Shown here piece after piece: positions 21,163 through 29,004 of a stretch of DNA of 34,469 nucleotides; the stretch's first letter is position 1; each line of letters opens with the position of its first letter. Both the position numbers and the translations under genes were made by a program. The stretch lies in assembly GCA_964448015.1 (NCBI GenBank), contig CAYUUV010000008.1, positions 1 to 34,469 on the forward strand. The letters run 5' to 3'. The notes under the pieces were generated by a model. That model had not been told where the DNA came from. It did not search any database and saw nothing but the letters and a program-made list of their open reading frames with translations. This stretch comes from JACKGS01 sp964448015 (GTDB lineage: Bacteria > Patescibacteriota > Saccharimonadia > Saccharimonadales > UBA7683).

Positions 21163-22556
21163 TAGTCTTGGTCGTAGGTAACCATGAGGGCTCGGGATTC
21201 GAGCTGACGGAGGGTTTCCAGGGCAACTGATACAACAATGAGCAGTCCGGTACCACCAATGGTGAGTGAAGTTGTGCCAAGAATGCGCTCTACAAACAAC
21301 GGGAGAATTGCAAGAAGTCCAAGGCTGGTAGCACCAAACAGGTTGAGGTGGCCAACAATTTTAGTGAGATACTTTTCGGTTTGTTCACCAGGTCGAATTT
21401 TATCAATGAATCCGCCTTGTTTTTGCAGGTTTTCGGCAATTTCTTTTGCATTAAATACTACGCCAGTATAAAAATAGGTAAACGCAAAGATCAGTAAGAA
21501 GTATACCAGCGGATAGACATACACATTAATAGGGTTGTTGCTTGCCGCTTGCTGCGTGCCAGGCTGCGCAAACCAAATGGTCAGGTTTCTACCCAAGTCA
21601 GCTACCCATTGAGTCGAATGACCCTGAATTAGTTGCCCGACAAACTGAGGAATGCTCAAGAAGGCTACCGCAAAAATAATAGGGATAACGCCAGCAGTGA
21701 TAAGCTTAACCGGTAGGATCGTGCCAACTCCACCGTAAACTCGGTTGCCCTGGACGCGCTTGGCGTAGCTGACATGAATAATTCGCTGTGCTTCATTCAA
21801 TTTAACGACAAGGTAGGTCACAATAACAGTAGCGGCAAGAATAGCCCCAGTGATTGCTAGCCCAACACCACTTACCGGCAGCGTAAACCAGCCGAAGACA
21901 TCAAGTTTTGATTGATTACCAGTGACGGTATTTACAAGTGTTCCAGCAGTTGTAGGTAATTGCGCAACAATACCGGCAAAAATTAACAAGCTGATACCAT
22001 TACCAATTCCCTGCTCAGTAATCAGCTCGCCAATCCACATGAGCAACATTGAACCACCAGTCAGGGCTGTAATCATCAGAACCCACTGAAAAATACTGGT
22101 GTTAGCGGTGATATCAATACCCAGCTGACCTCCAGCCTGTTGACGGATCAGTAAGATCAAACCAACTGATTGCATAATCGCCAGCGGTACGGTAATAATA
22201 CGAGTCCACTGGGTTATTTTTCGACGACCAGTTTCACCGTCTTGCTGAATTTCTTCCAGCTGTGGAATAGCTTTGGTCAGCAGCTGCATAATAATTGAAG
22301 CGTTAATGTACGGGCCCAACCCCATCAGCATAATCGAGAGACTAGAAAGTGCACCGCCTGAAAGCAGGTCAAAGAATCCGAGTAATTGCTGAGAACTGAA
22401 CAGGTTGTTAATCAGTTGTTTCAGCTGGGTTGGTTCAGCTAGAGGTACCGGGATGTGCGAGAGCATGCGGTAGATTACAATCAGCATGATTACAATCAGC
22501 ATGCGTTTTTGCATGTCTTTATTCTTTAGTGATTTCTTGATTGTCTTCCAACCCAC
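21159..22556 (-). CDS. secY: Protein translocase subunit SecY
   Basis: 465 aa with the hydrophobic pattern of ten membrane helices. Early landmarks are YRMLSHIPVPL and the plug region FSSQQLLGFFDLLSGGAL. SIMLMGLGPYINASIIMQLL and the cytoplasmic YAKRVQGNRVYGG block follow. It forms the membrane channel for secreted proteins, such as the surface proteins of this window. It is separated from rplO by a 102-nt spacer with a hairpin repeat. Confidence 0.96.
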   Translation of the reverse strand: MGWKTIKKSLKNKDMQKRMLIVIMLIVIYRMLSHIPVPLAEPTQLKQLINNLFSSQQLLGFFDLLSGGALSSLSIMLMGLGPYINASIIMQLLTKAIPQLEEIQQDGETGRRKITQWTRIITVPLAIMQSVGLILLIRQQAGGQLGIDITANTSIFQWVLMITALTGGSMLLMWIGELITEQGIGNGISLLIFAGIVAQLPTTAGTLVNTVTGNQSKLDVFGWFTLPVSGVGLAITGAILAATVIVTYLVVKLNEAQRIIHVSYAKRVQGNRVYGGVGTILPVKLITAGVIPIIFAVAFLSIPQFVGQLIQGHSTQWVADLGRNLTIWFAQPGTQQAASNNPINVYVYPLVYFLLIFAFTYFYTGVVFNAKEIAENLQKQGGFIDKIRPGEQTEKYLTKIVGHLNLFGATSLGLLAILPLFVERILGTTSLTIGGTGLLIVVSVALETLRQLESRALMVTYDQDY

Positions 22557-22600
22557 GGTATTCTTCCCTCTCGTTGCATTATATGTAGTATAACAGTTTC

Positions 22601-22663
22601 GGTAGTGAGGTACTAGGTTCCAGGCTTTAGAATAGCTCTAAAGCCCATCGGCTAGAACCTACT
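22601..22663. repeat. Heptamer-phased hairpin element between rplO and secY
   Basis: AGGTTC...GAACCT and the inner GGCTTTAGA/TCTAAAGCC (9 bp) make a strong stem. Read in 7-nt steps the units AGGTACT, AGGTTCC, AGGCTTT are similar. The element begins at the rplO stop codon (TAG, 22661-22659). It could slow or partly end transcription before secY. Confidence 0.65.
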
Positions 22664-23135
22664 TTTCAGATGAGCTATCATCTGCAGATGGTCGTTGCGG
22701 CACTGGTACGGCCGTAAAAGTACCGCCTGCCTTTTCAATTGCAGCAATTGCGGTTTGGCTTGCGTTTTGGGTTTTTACGGTAAATGCTTTACTGACATCA
22801 CCGCGAGTGATGATCTTCACTGCGTGAAATGGTGTCGCAATCAGTCCTGCTTCAGCCATGGTTGTGTTATCAACTGTTTTGCCCGCAACCAATGCGAGAT
22901 TGTCGGTATAAACCACTTGTGCTTTTGCGCGCTTGCTCTTGAAGCCTTTGAGTTTTGGAATGCGCATCATCAGCGGATTTTGTCCACCCTCAAAGCCCGG
23001 ACGTAATTTCTTACCGGTACGAGCCTTCTGGCCTTTAGTACCACGACCAGCTGTTTTACCTTTGCCCGCACTAATACCGCGACCAACACGCGTTTTAGAC
23101 TGTTTTTTCTGCATGTCTAATTGATGAAACTTCAT
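22659..23135 (-). CDS. rplO: 50S ribosomal protein L15
   Basis: 158 aa. GRGISAGKGKTAGRGTKGQ near 18-36 and GFEGGQNPLMMRIPKLKGF near 48-66 are diagnostic. It follows rpsE directly (shared TAATG). The rpmD gene that usually lies between them is absent. Confidence 0.96.
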   Translation of the reverse strand: MKFHQLDMQKKQSKTRVGRGISAGKGKTAGRGTKGQKARTGKKLRPGFEGGQNPLMMRIPKLKGFKSKRAKAQVVYTDNLALVAGKTVDNTTMAEAGLIATPFHAVKIITRGDVSKAFTVKTQNASQTAIAAIEKAGGTFTAVPVPQRPSADDSSSEK

Positions 23136-23683
23136 TACTTTTCTCCCTTGGCTGCACTTTTTGTAGAGACCTTCTTGGCAACTTCTTTTTTAGGAGTCTC
23201 CCGACTGGTGACCCACTTATCTTTTGGCTGTAATTGCCTGAGTGCTTCAAGCGTTGCATAAGCAGCGTTTACTTTGTTCGTGCTACCGAGCGACTTAGAA
23301 AGGACGTTATGGATGCCGGTTACGTTCAAAATTGCCCGTACAGTTCCACCAGCAATAATACCGGTACCTGGTGCGGCTGGCTTGAGTAATACTTTTGCAC
23401 CGCCAACCTTGGCATAGACATCGTGTGGAATGGTAGCCTTGAAAATCGGTACTTCCATAAGATTCTTTTTAGCAACTGAGGTAGCTTTTGCTACTGCTGC
23501 CTGCACGTCGGCGCCCTTACTAACGCCCACGCCAACACGTTTTTTGCCGTCACCAACAACAACTAGCGCTTTGAAACGGAAGCGTCGTCCACCTTTGACA
23601 ACACGTGAAACACGGTCAATATTAATAACTACTTCTTCAAATTCTTTTGGTTCTTCAACTCGTGGTTGCTTCATATCTGCCAT
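23135..23683 (-). CDS. rpsE: 30S ribosomal protein S5
   Basis: About 182 aa from ATG 23683 (MADMKQP), which has GGAG 7 nt upstream; longer in-frame starts overlap rplR. EEVVINIDRVSRVVKGGRRF and ALVVVGDGKKRVGVGVSKG form the S5 dsRNA-like domain, with APGTGIIAGGTVRAIL later. The C-terminus is a Lys-rich tail. Confidence 0.95.
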   Translation of the reverse strand: MADMKQPRVEEPKEFEEVVINIDRVSRVVKGGRRFRFKALVVVGDGKKRVGVGVSKGADVQAAVAKATSVAKKNLMEVPIFKATIPHDVYAKVGGAKVLLKPAAPGTGIIAGGTVRAILNVTGIHNVLSKSLGSTNKVNAAYATLEALRQLQPKDKWVTSRETPKKEVAKKVSTKSAAKGEK

Positions 23684-23684
23684 A

Positions 23685-24041
23685 TTAGAACTCCAATCCA
23701 TTTTCTCGAGCCGCAGTAGCAAGTGCGCTCAGTCGTTTTTGGTATGAACGACCATTGCGGTCAAATACTACCGTGGTGATTTTTGCTTTGACTGCTTTTT
23801 TTGCAATATCAGTACCGACAATAGTGCAGAGTTCGCTCATGCTGCCTTTTGCAGTCTTGCTTTGTGTTGTCGCGCTGGAAACAAGCGTTTTACCGACGGT
23901 ATCATCAATAATCTGTGCGCTAACATGGCGGTTACTGATATGAACGCTTAATCGAGGTCGTTCAGCGGTACCCTTAACGGTACTGCGCACGCGCTGTTTA
24001 CGAATACGTTTGTTGTCTCGTTTATGATCTAGACGATTCAT
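23685..24041 (-). CDS. rplR: 50S ribosomal protein L18
   Basis: 118 aa. KRIRKQRVRSTVKGTAERPRL and SVHISNRHVSAQIIDD at the front, VVFDRNGRSYQKRLSALA at the end. It binds 5S rRNA. One base overlaps rplF. Confidence 0.95.
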   Translation of the reverse strand: MNRLDHKRDNKRIRKQRVRSTVKGTAERPRLSVHISNRHVSAQIIDDTVGKTLVSSATTQSKTAKGSMSELCTIVGTDIAKKAVKAKITTVVFDRNGRSYQKRLSALATAARENGLEF

Positions 24042-24577
24042 TACTTCGCTCCTGTCTTTCCAGCCTTACGGATGATGTATTCACCCTCATACTTAATACC
24101 TTTACCCTTGTACGGCTCAGGCTTCTTTAAAGCACGAATATCGGCAGCCACTTGGCCAACCTGCTGCTTACTGATTCCTTGTACAGAAATATTCATTTTA
24201 TCAACGGCCAGTGTGATGCCTTCTGGGGCAGTGATTTCGATTGGGTGTGAAAAGCCAAGGTTGAGTACTAGCGTACTACCCTGCAGAGCTACTTTGAAGC
24301 CCACGCCGTTGACTTCAAGCTTCTTTTCAAAGCCTTTTGTGACACCTTCAACCATATTGTTGATGAGTGATCGCATTAAGCCGTGCTGTGCTCGAGATAT
24401 CTTCTCATCACTCTTACGTGTGACGGTAAGAATATTTTCTTTTATATCAACCGTGACGTGAGGCAATAACTTCTCTTCGAGGCTACCCTTTGGGCCAACA
24501 ACCTTGATGAGCTCGTTATCGACCGTAATTGTCACGCCAGCAGGAATTTCTACTGGTAGTTTTCCGATTCGACTCAT
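24041..24577 (-). CDS. rplF: 50S ribosomal protein L6
   Basis: 178 aa. MSRIGKLPVEIPAGV opens it, and KPEPYKGKGIKYEGEYIIRKAGK ends it, as in the family. Two similar alpha/beta domains are implied by length. It lies 20 nt after rpsH. Confidence 0.96.
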   Translation of the reverse strand: MSRIGKLPVEIPAGVTITVDNELIKVVGPKGSLEEKLLPHVTVDIKENILTVTRKSDEKISRAQHGLMRSLINNMVEGVTKGFEKKLEVNGVGFKVALQGSTLVLNLGFSHPIEITAPEGITLAVDKMNISVQGISKQQVGQVAADIRALKKPEPYKGKGIKYEGEYIIRKAGKTGAK

Positions 24578-24597
24578 AGTATTAAATCCTTATCTTT

Positions 24598-24993
24598 CTA
24601 ATATACTTTACAAATTATTTCACCGCCAAGACGCATTTTTGTCGCCTCAAGCCCACTCATAACACCCTTAGAAGTTGAAAGTAGCACAATGCCACGTCCA
24701 TTCTTGATGCGAGGGATCTTATTGACGCTTGTGTACATGCGACGTCCTGGAGTACTGACACGGGTAAGTTCGGTGAACTTGACTGGTGAGCCAGCTTTAT
24801 TAATAGTAATGATGATTTGATTACGGGGTGAACCCTTTTCAATCACCACACTATCAAGGAAACCATTCTTCACAAGTTCGCGTGCAACTGTCTCTTTGAT
24901 ATTTGAATGTGGAAGACGTACTTCGTTTTTATTAACACTCGCTGCATTTCGAATACGAGTTAACATGTCTGCTATTGGATCTGTAGATACCAT
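24598..24993 (-). CDS. rpsH: 30S ribosomal protein S8
   Basis: 131 aa from ATG 24993 (MVSTDPIADML). AGGAG lies 7 nt before this ATG and only 1 nt before the one at 24999, so the inner start is preferred. TRIRNAASVNKNEV and the end STSKGVMSGLEA are diagnostic. S8 is the known translational repressor of spc operons in some bacteria; no matching site was identified here. Confidence 0.94.
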   Translation of the reverse strand: MVSTDPIADMLTRIRNAASVNKNEVRLPHSNIKETVARELVKNGFLDSVVIEKGSPRNQIIITINKAGSPVKFTELTRVSTPGRRMYTSVNKIPRIKNGRGIVLLSTSKGVMSGLEATKMRLGGEIICKVY

Positions 24994-25004
24994 ACTCATA
25001 CTCC

Positions 25005-25274
25005 TTACCAACTTGCCTTTGTTACACCAGGAATTTCACCTTGGCTTGCATGCCTTCGAAAAGCAACACGGCTCAGACCAAAGGTTCGCATATAACCACG
25101 TGGTCGGCCGGTTTCACCGCAGCGGTTTTTCCAACGAGTTGGACTACTGTTGCGCGGTAATTTTGCCAGCCCTTCAGCATCACCAATTTTTTTCAGCTCA
25201 GCGCGCTTTGCAGCATGCTTTTCTATCATTTTTTGTCGCTTAAGGTCGCGAGCAATTGCAGATTTTTTAGCCAT
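25005..25274 (-). CDS. rpsN: 30S ribosomal protein S14, long zinc-free form
   Basis: 89 aa. AIARDLKRQKMIEKHAAKR opens it and GRPRGYMRTFGLSRVAFRRHA ends it. It has one cysteine and no CxxC pair, so it is the long, zinc-independent type. The ORF starts after a 124-nt spacer filled with heptamer repeats, unlike the 0-20 nt gaps elsewhere. Confidence 0.95.
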   Translation of the reverse strand: MAKKSAIARDLKRQKMIEKHAAKRAELKKIGDAEGLAKLPRNSSPTRWKNRCGETGRPRGYMRTFGLSRVAFRRHASQGEIPGVTKASW

Positions 25275-25305
25275 TACGCCACCTTCCTTCGGTCGGTGTA
25301 AGCAC

Positions 25306-25403
25306 CAAACTCTAAATTACAAATACTGAACAAATTCGAATTTCTAAATTCAAAATTCAAAACAGGAAACTCTTGACTCATAACTCTTACCTCATAACTC
25401 ATC
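25306..25403. repeat. Heptamer array A, starting at the rplE stop codon
   Basis: Fourteen units of 7 nt can be read without phase slip, among them TAAATTA, ATTCGAA, TTTCTAA, ATTCAAA (twice), ACTCATA, ACTCTTA and CCTCATA. On the transcribed strand it begins with the TGA stop of rplE and continues as TGAGTTA, TGAGGTA, AGAGTTA, TGAGTCA. It is about 80 percent identical by eye to the array at 29873-29970. Confidence 0.85.
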
Positions 25404-25980
25404 TTTGAGCTCCCTTCTCAAATGGAATGCCAAAGCTTTCAAGTAGTGCTCTTGAGTTTTCAGGAGTACCATTTTTAATTACAAAGTTGATCTGTAGGCC
25501 ATGCAGCTGGGCAATATCTTCAAAGGTCAGTTCTGGAAAGACTGATTGTTCAGTCAGGCCTAAGCTGTAGTTGCCTTGTGGGTCAAAAGCCTTCGGGTTA
25601 ACGCCGTGAAAATCTCGTACACGAGGCAGCACGATGTTGGTGAGGCGATCGAGAAATTCATACATTTTATCACCGCGAAGTGTTACCTTCATGCCAATAG
25701 TATTCATACCGGCACGAATTTTAAAGCTTGCGATTGATTTTTTAGCAATCACATCAACGGGCTGTTGACCGGTAATTTTTCGCAGTGTTGTGCGAACGGC
25801 TTCAAACATCCGCTTGTCGTCTTTACTACGACCAAGGCCAACATTAATAACAATCTTTTCAAGTTCAGGAACCTGGTGCAGATTGTCGAGACTCAGCTTT
25901 TCTTTGAGATCAGAAACGATACTCGTTTTAAACTGAGTCTTCAGACGTGGCACTACAGTAGTGCTCGTATCTTTACTCAT
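25399..25980 (-). CDS. rplE: 50S ribosomal protein L5
   Basis: 193 aa. KIVINVGLGRSKDDKRM, SIASFKIRAGMNTIGMKVTLRG and RVRDFHGVNPKAFD are family blocks. It binds 5S rRNA. ATGA overlap with rplX. Its TGA stop is the first three bases of a heptamer array. Confidence 0.96.
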   Translation of the reverse strand: MSKDTSTTVVPRLKTQFKTSIVSDLKEKLSLDNLHQVPELEKIVINVGLGRSKDDKRMFEAVRTTLRKITGQQPVDVIAKKSIASFKIRAGMNTIGMKVTLRGDKMYEFLDRLTNIVLPRVRDFHGVNPKAFDPQGNYSLGLTEQSVFPELTFEDIAQLHGLQINFVIKNGTPENSRALLESFGIPFEKGAQR

Positions 25981-26306
25981 GAATCAATCTCCTTATTTGC
26001 AGCTTGTCGCATAACGCGTACTTTTGTGCCGTCTTTCTTTACTACATACCCAACTCGGCTGGTGGTGTCTTTTTTACCAGTCTGAATCAGGGCTACCTTA
26101 CTCACATCAAATGCTTGATGAACATCGACAATACCACCTTGTGGTGAAAGCATACTCGGCTTCACGTGTCGCTTCACAATGTTAATACCCTCAACTTTCA
26201 CGGCATTTTCTTTTGGAACCACGGCAACGATCTTACCGGTCTTACCCTTGTGGCTACCAGCAATCACCTTGACGAGATCACCTTTTTTTAAGCGTAATTG
26301 TGCCAT
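25977..26306 (-). CDS. rplX: 50S ribosomal protein L24
   Basis: 109 aa from ATG 26306 (MAQLRLKK), 1 nt after the rplN stop; an upstream in-frame ATG at 26381 lies inside rplN and is rejected. The KOW motif is KKGDLVKVIAGSHKGKTGKI, followed by VEGINIVKRHVKPS. Confidence 0.95.
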   Translation of the reverse strand: MAQLRLKKGDLVKVIAGSHKGKTGKIVAVVPKENAVKVEGINIVKRHVKPSMLSPQGGIVDVHQAFDVSKVALIQTGKKDTTSRVGYVVKKDGTKVRVMRQAANKEIDS

Positions 26307-26307
26307 A

Positions 26308-26676
26308 TTAGAGTACCTCCGGTGCAAGACTGATGATTTTACTATAGCCAAGATCACGTAATTCACGTGGTACCGGGCCAAAAATACGGGTAGCTTTTGG
26401 CTGCTTATCTTCAGCTAAAATTACTGCGGCATTTTCATCAAACTTAATAGTAGAGCCATCTTTGCGGCGAATCGTGTTCGTGGTACGTACGACGACAGCT
26501 TTGACAACTGACTTCTTCTTTACGTTACCTGTTGGGCTGGCACTTTTGACTGTTGCAACAATAACGTCGCCAACATGTGCATAGCGCCTACCGGTGCCAC
26601 CGAGTACGCGAATACACAGAATTGTTTTTGCGCCGCTGTTATCAGCAACCTTTAATCGTGATTCCTGTTGGATCAT
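26308..26676 (-). CDS. rplN: 50S ribosomal protein L14
   Basis: 122 aa. MIQQESRLKVADNSGAK and RRYAHVGDVIVATVK are diagnostic, and FGPVPRELRDLGYSKIISLAPEV ends it. It starts on an ATGA overlap with rpsQ. Confidence 0.97.
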   Translation of the reverse strand: MIQQESRLKVADNSGAKTILCIRVLGGTGRRYAHVGDVIVATVKSASPTGNVKKKSVVKAVVVRTTNTIRRKDGSTIKFDENAAVILAEDKQPKATRIFGPVPRELRDLGYSKIISLAPEVL

Positions 26677-26951
26677 GCGTCACCTCCAGAGGCAACTTCT
26701 TCGGCTGCGCCTTCTTTTCGTTCTACAATTGCCTCAAGCTGAAATGCTTTATGCTTGCTTAGCGGTCGAACTTCAACAATAGAAACTTTGTCGCCAAGCT
26801 GAGCTTCATTTTTTTCATCATGGGCTTGATACTTTTTACTGACCGTATACTGTTTACGATATACCGGATGTGTGACACGTCGCTCAGTTTTGACTACGAT
26901 AGTCTTGTCCTGTACATCAGAAACAACGGTGCCGATTAGTTTTCGGGCCAT
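26673..26951 (-). CDS. rpsQ: 30S ribosomal protein S17
   Basis: 92 aa from ATG 26951 (MARKLIG), with GGAGAAATAAT directly upstream; a longer frame from 27005 lies in rpmC. GTVVSDVQDKTIVVKTERR and VEVRPLSKHKAFQL are family blocks. Confidence 0.95.
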   Translation of the reverse strand: MARKLIGTVVSDVQDKTIVVKTERRVTHPVYRKQYTVSKKYQAHDEKNEAQLGDKVSIVEVRPLSKHKAFQLEAIVERKEGAAEEVASGGDA

Positions 26952-26952
26952 A

Positions 26953-27168
26953 TTATTTCTCCTCTTCCTTTGCTTGTGCCACGCGAACGGTATGTGCACG
27001 TGCAATGGTCTTTTTAATTAAACTGAGTTGATGGGTACCTTTTTCTTTACCAGTTTGAAGTGCATGAAGAAGTTCAACACGGTATTTCTGCATATCAGAT
27101 ACGTATGCATCGAGTTCTGCAGGTTTTTTTGTGCGAAGATCTTTCAGATCGAGAAATTTAACCTTCAT
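26953..27168 (-). CDS. rpmC: 50S ribosomal protein L29
   Basis: 71 aa, two helices. LKDLRTKKPAELDAYVSD and KKTIARAHTVRVAQ are recognisable. It sits at the exit tunnel. It shares one base with rplP. Confidence 0.93.
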   Translation of the reverse strand: MKVKFLDLKDLRTKKPAELDAYVSDMQKYRVELLHALQTGKEKGTHQLSLIKKTIARAHTVRVAQAKEEEK

Positions 27169-27584
27169 TATGCCTGCTCCCTCACGACAAACTTAGTTTT
27201 AATCGGTAATTTATGAGCCGCAAGACGCATAGCTTCACGAGCTTGTTCTTCGGTTACGCCACGACCCATCTCAAACAAGACGGTGCCTGGTTTCACTTTG
27301 GCCACAAAGAACTCAGGATTACCTTTACCACTACCCATTTTTACATCTTGGGGCTTACGGGTAACTGGAGTATGGGGGAAAATGCGAATCCACACCTTAC
27401 CACCACGTTTGATGTAGCGAGTCATAGCTTGACGGGCAGATTCAATTTGTCGTGAAGTAATACGTTCATTACCCATGCTGACGAGACCGTAATCACCGAA
27501 AGCAACATAGTTTCCGCGAGTTGCGATACCACCGTTTTTACCTTTGCGGACTTTTCTAAATTTGGTCTTCTTTGGTAGTAACAT
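27168..27584 (-). CDS. rplP: 50S ribosomal protein L16
   Basis: 138 aa. KTKFRKVRKGKNGGIATRGN and VWIRIFPHTPVTRKPQDVKMG are diagnostic. MGSGKGNPEFFVAKVKPG follows. It helps form the A site of the large subunit. Confidence 0.97.
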   Translation of the reverse strand: MLLPKKTKFRKVRKGKNGGIATRGNYVAFGDYGLVSMGNERITSRQIESARQAMTRYIKRGGKVWIRIFPHTPVTRKPQDVKMGSGKGNPEFFVAKVKPGTVLFEMGRGVTEEQAREAMRLAAHKLPIKTKFVVREQA

Positions 27585-28216
27585 TACTGCACCTCCCCTT
27601 TATAGATCCAAACTTTCACACCGATGATACCAGCACCTGGGTACTTAGCACGAGCAGCATGATAGTCAATATCGGCTCGCAGTGTATGAAGTGGTACGCT
27701 GCCTTCAATATGCTTTTCACGGCGGCTCATTTCAGCACCTTGCAAGCGACCAGCAACCTCAATACGGATACCTTTTGCACCTGCGCGCATAGTTGCGGCA
27801 GCAGTCATCTTCACGGCACGGCGGAAGGCAATACGGCGCTCAAGCTGACGTGCAATATTTTCAGCAACCAGCTTAGCTGAAAGCTCAGGCCGTTTTACTT
27901 CTTCAATATTGACACGAACTGTTGTTTGTAGCACTTTTTCGCACAGTGCCTTAATTTCTTGCGCACCCACACCACCGCGACCGATTACAACACCAGCCTT
28001 TGAGGTGTGGATGGTGACGGTTACAAGGTTTGGTGATCGTTCGATATCAATACGATCAATAACAGCACGCGTTTCAAACTTCTTTTCAATCTCTCGACGC
28101 ACTTGTAGATCTTGTTTGAGGAATGAGGCGTATTCTTTCTTACCCGCAAACCATTTGCTGCGCCATTGCTTATTAACCTGAAGGCGCATACTAATTGGAT
28201 TTACTTTTTGTCCCAT
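27584..28216 (-). CDS. rpsC: 30S ribosomal protein S3
   Basis: 210 aa. MGQKVNPISMRLQVNKQW opens it. The KH domain has the VVIGRGGVGAQEIKALCEKV loop. The C-terminal domain has AKGIRIEVAGRLQGAEMSRRE. It starts after a spacer of 112 nt that holds heptamer array B. Confidence 0.97.
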   Translation of the reverse strand: MGQKVNPISMRLQVNKQWRSKWFAGKKEYASFLKQDLQVRREIEKKFETRAVIDRIDIERSPNLVTVTIHTSKAGVVIGRGGVGAQEIKALCEKVLQTTVRVNIEEVKRPELSAKLVAENIARQLERRIAFRRAVKMTAAATMRAGAKGIRIEVAGRLQGAEMSRREKHIEGSVPLHTLRADIDYHAARAKYPGAGIIGVKVWIYKGEVQ

Positions 28217-28232
28217 TACAGGCTCCCTTCAG

Positions 28233-28330
28233 TTGCAATTATCAACTTACAATTATCATTTTTCAAAAAATGACCAAATTCAAAATTCGAAATTTGAAGA
28301 TCTTGACTCATCACTCTTAACTCATAACTC
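28233..28330. repeat. Heptamer array B, starting at the rplV stop codon
   Basis: Fourteen 7-nt units run in phase: TTGCAAT, TATCAAC, TTACAAT, TATCATT, TTTCAAA, AAATGAC, CAAATTC, AAAATTC, GAAATTT, GAAGATC, TTGACTC, ATCACTC, TTAACTC, ATAACTC. On the transcribed strand it begins with the rplV TGA as TGAGTTA, TGAGTTA, AGAGTGA, TGAGTCA. It is more diverged than arrays A and C. Confidence 0.87.
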
Positions 28331-28736
28331 ATTTTGATGCTCCAGTCTTTTTTGGAGTCGTCGTTTTAACCGTTGTCGTGGCTTTTGGCTTCGCTTTTTC
28401 TTCACCAGCAACAATAACCGTGATATGTGTTGTCCGTTTCTGATACGGATGCGCGCTACCTCGAGCTACTGGGCGGAATCGCTTCATGTGTGGGCCAGGG
28501 CTCACGTGCAGGTCTTTAATCAGCAGGTTGTCAGTTTGGACATTATGATTATTACCGGCATTTGCTTTGGCACTATTAATCACTTTGATCAGTGGTAATG
28601 CGGCACGTTTTGGCGTGTGTTCAAGAATAACTAGGGCATCATTCACGCTACGTCCACGAACAAGACTGGCAACTAAGCCAATTTTACGAGGAGTCATTTG
28701 TACACCTTTTGCTTGTGCTTTTACGTATACTGGCAT
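28329..28736 (-). CDS. rplV: 50S ribosomal protein L22
   Basis: 135 aa. VKAQAKGVQMTPRKIGLVASLVRG opens it; HVSPGPHMKRFRPVARGSAHPYQKRTTHITV is the tunnel-loop region. The last 20 residues are a Lys/Thr tail. Two nt after rpsS. Confidence 0.96.
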   Translation of the reverse strand: MPVYVKAQAKGVQMTPRKIGLVASLVRGRSVNDALVILEHTPKRAALPLIKVINSAKANAGNNHNVQTDNLLIKDLHVSPGPHMKRFRPVARGSAHPYQKRTTHITVIVAGEEKAKPKATTTVKTTTPKKTGASK

Positions 28737-28738
28737 GA

Positions 28739-29002
28739 TTACTTCTCCTTGCCCCCGTGCTTACGGAACTTGCGGGTTGGTGAAAATTCACCAAGTTTAT
28801 GACCCACCATATTCTCGCTTACAAAAACTGGTACGTGCACCTTGCCATTGTAGACAGCAATAGTGCGACCAACCATTTCGGGGCTGATTGTACTTGCTCG
28901 CGCCCAAGTTTTAATAACCGTACGGTCATCAGCACCAAGAGCTGCCACCTTCTTAGCGAGCTTCGGGTCTACAAATGGTCCTTTTTTTAGACTTCTACTC
29001 AT
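28739..29002 (-). CDS. rpsS: 30S ribosomal protein S19
   Basis: 87 aa. MSRSLKKGPFVDPKL and GHKLGEFSPTRKFRKHGG are diagnostic. Located between rplB and rplV as expected, with GGAAATAATT before the ATG. Confidence 0.97.
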   Translation of the reverse strand: MSRSLKKGPFVDPKLAKKVAALGADDRTVIKTWARASTISPEMVGRTIAVYNGKVHVPVFVSENMVGHKLGEFSPTRKFRKHGGKEK

Positions 29003-29004
29003 AA

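Noticed and set aside
25306..25403. Possible CRISPR array in the repeat-rich spacers
   Set aside because: Units are 7 nt, contiguous and degenerate. There are no 25-40 nt repeats with unique spacers and no cas genes.
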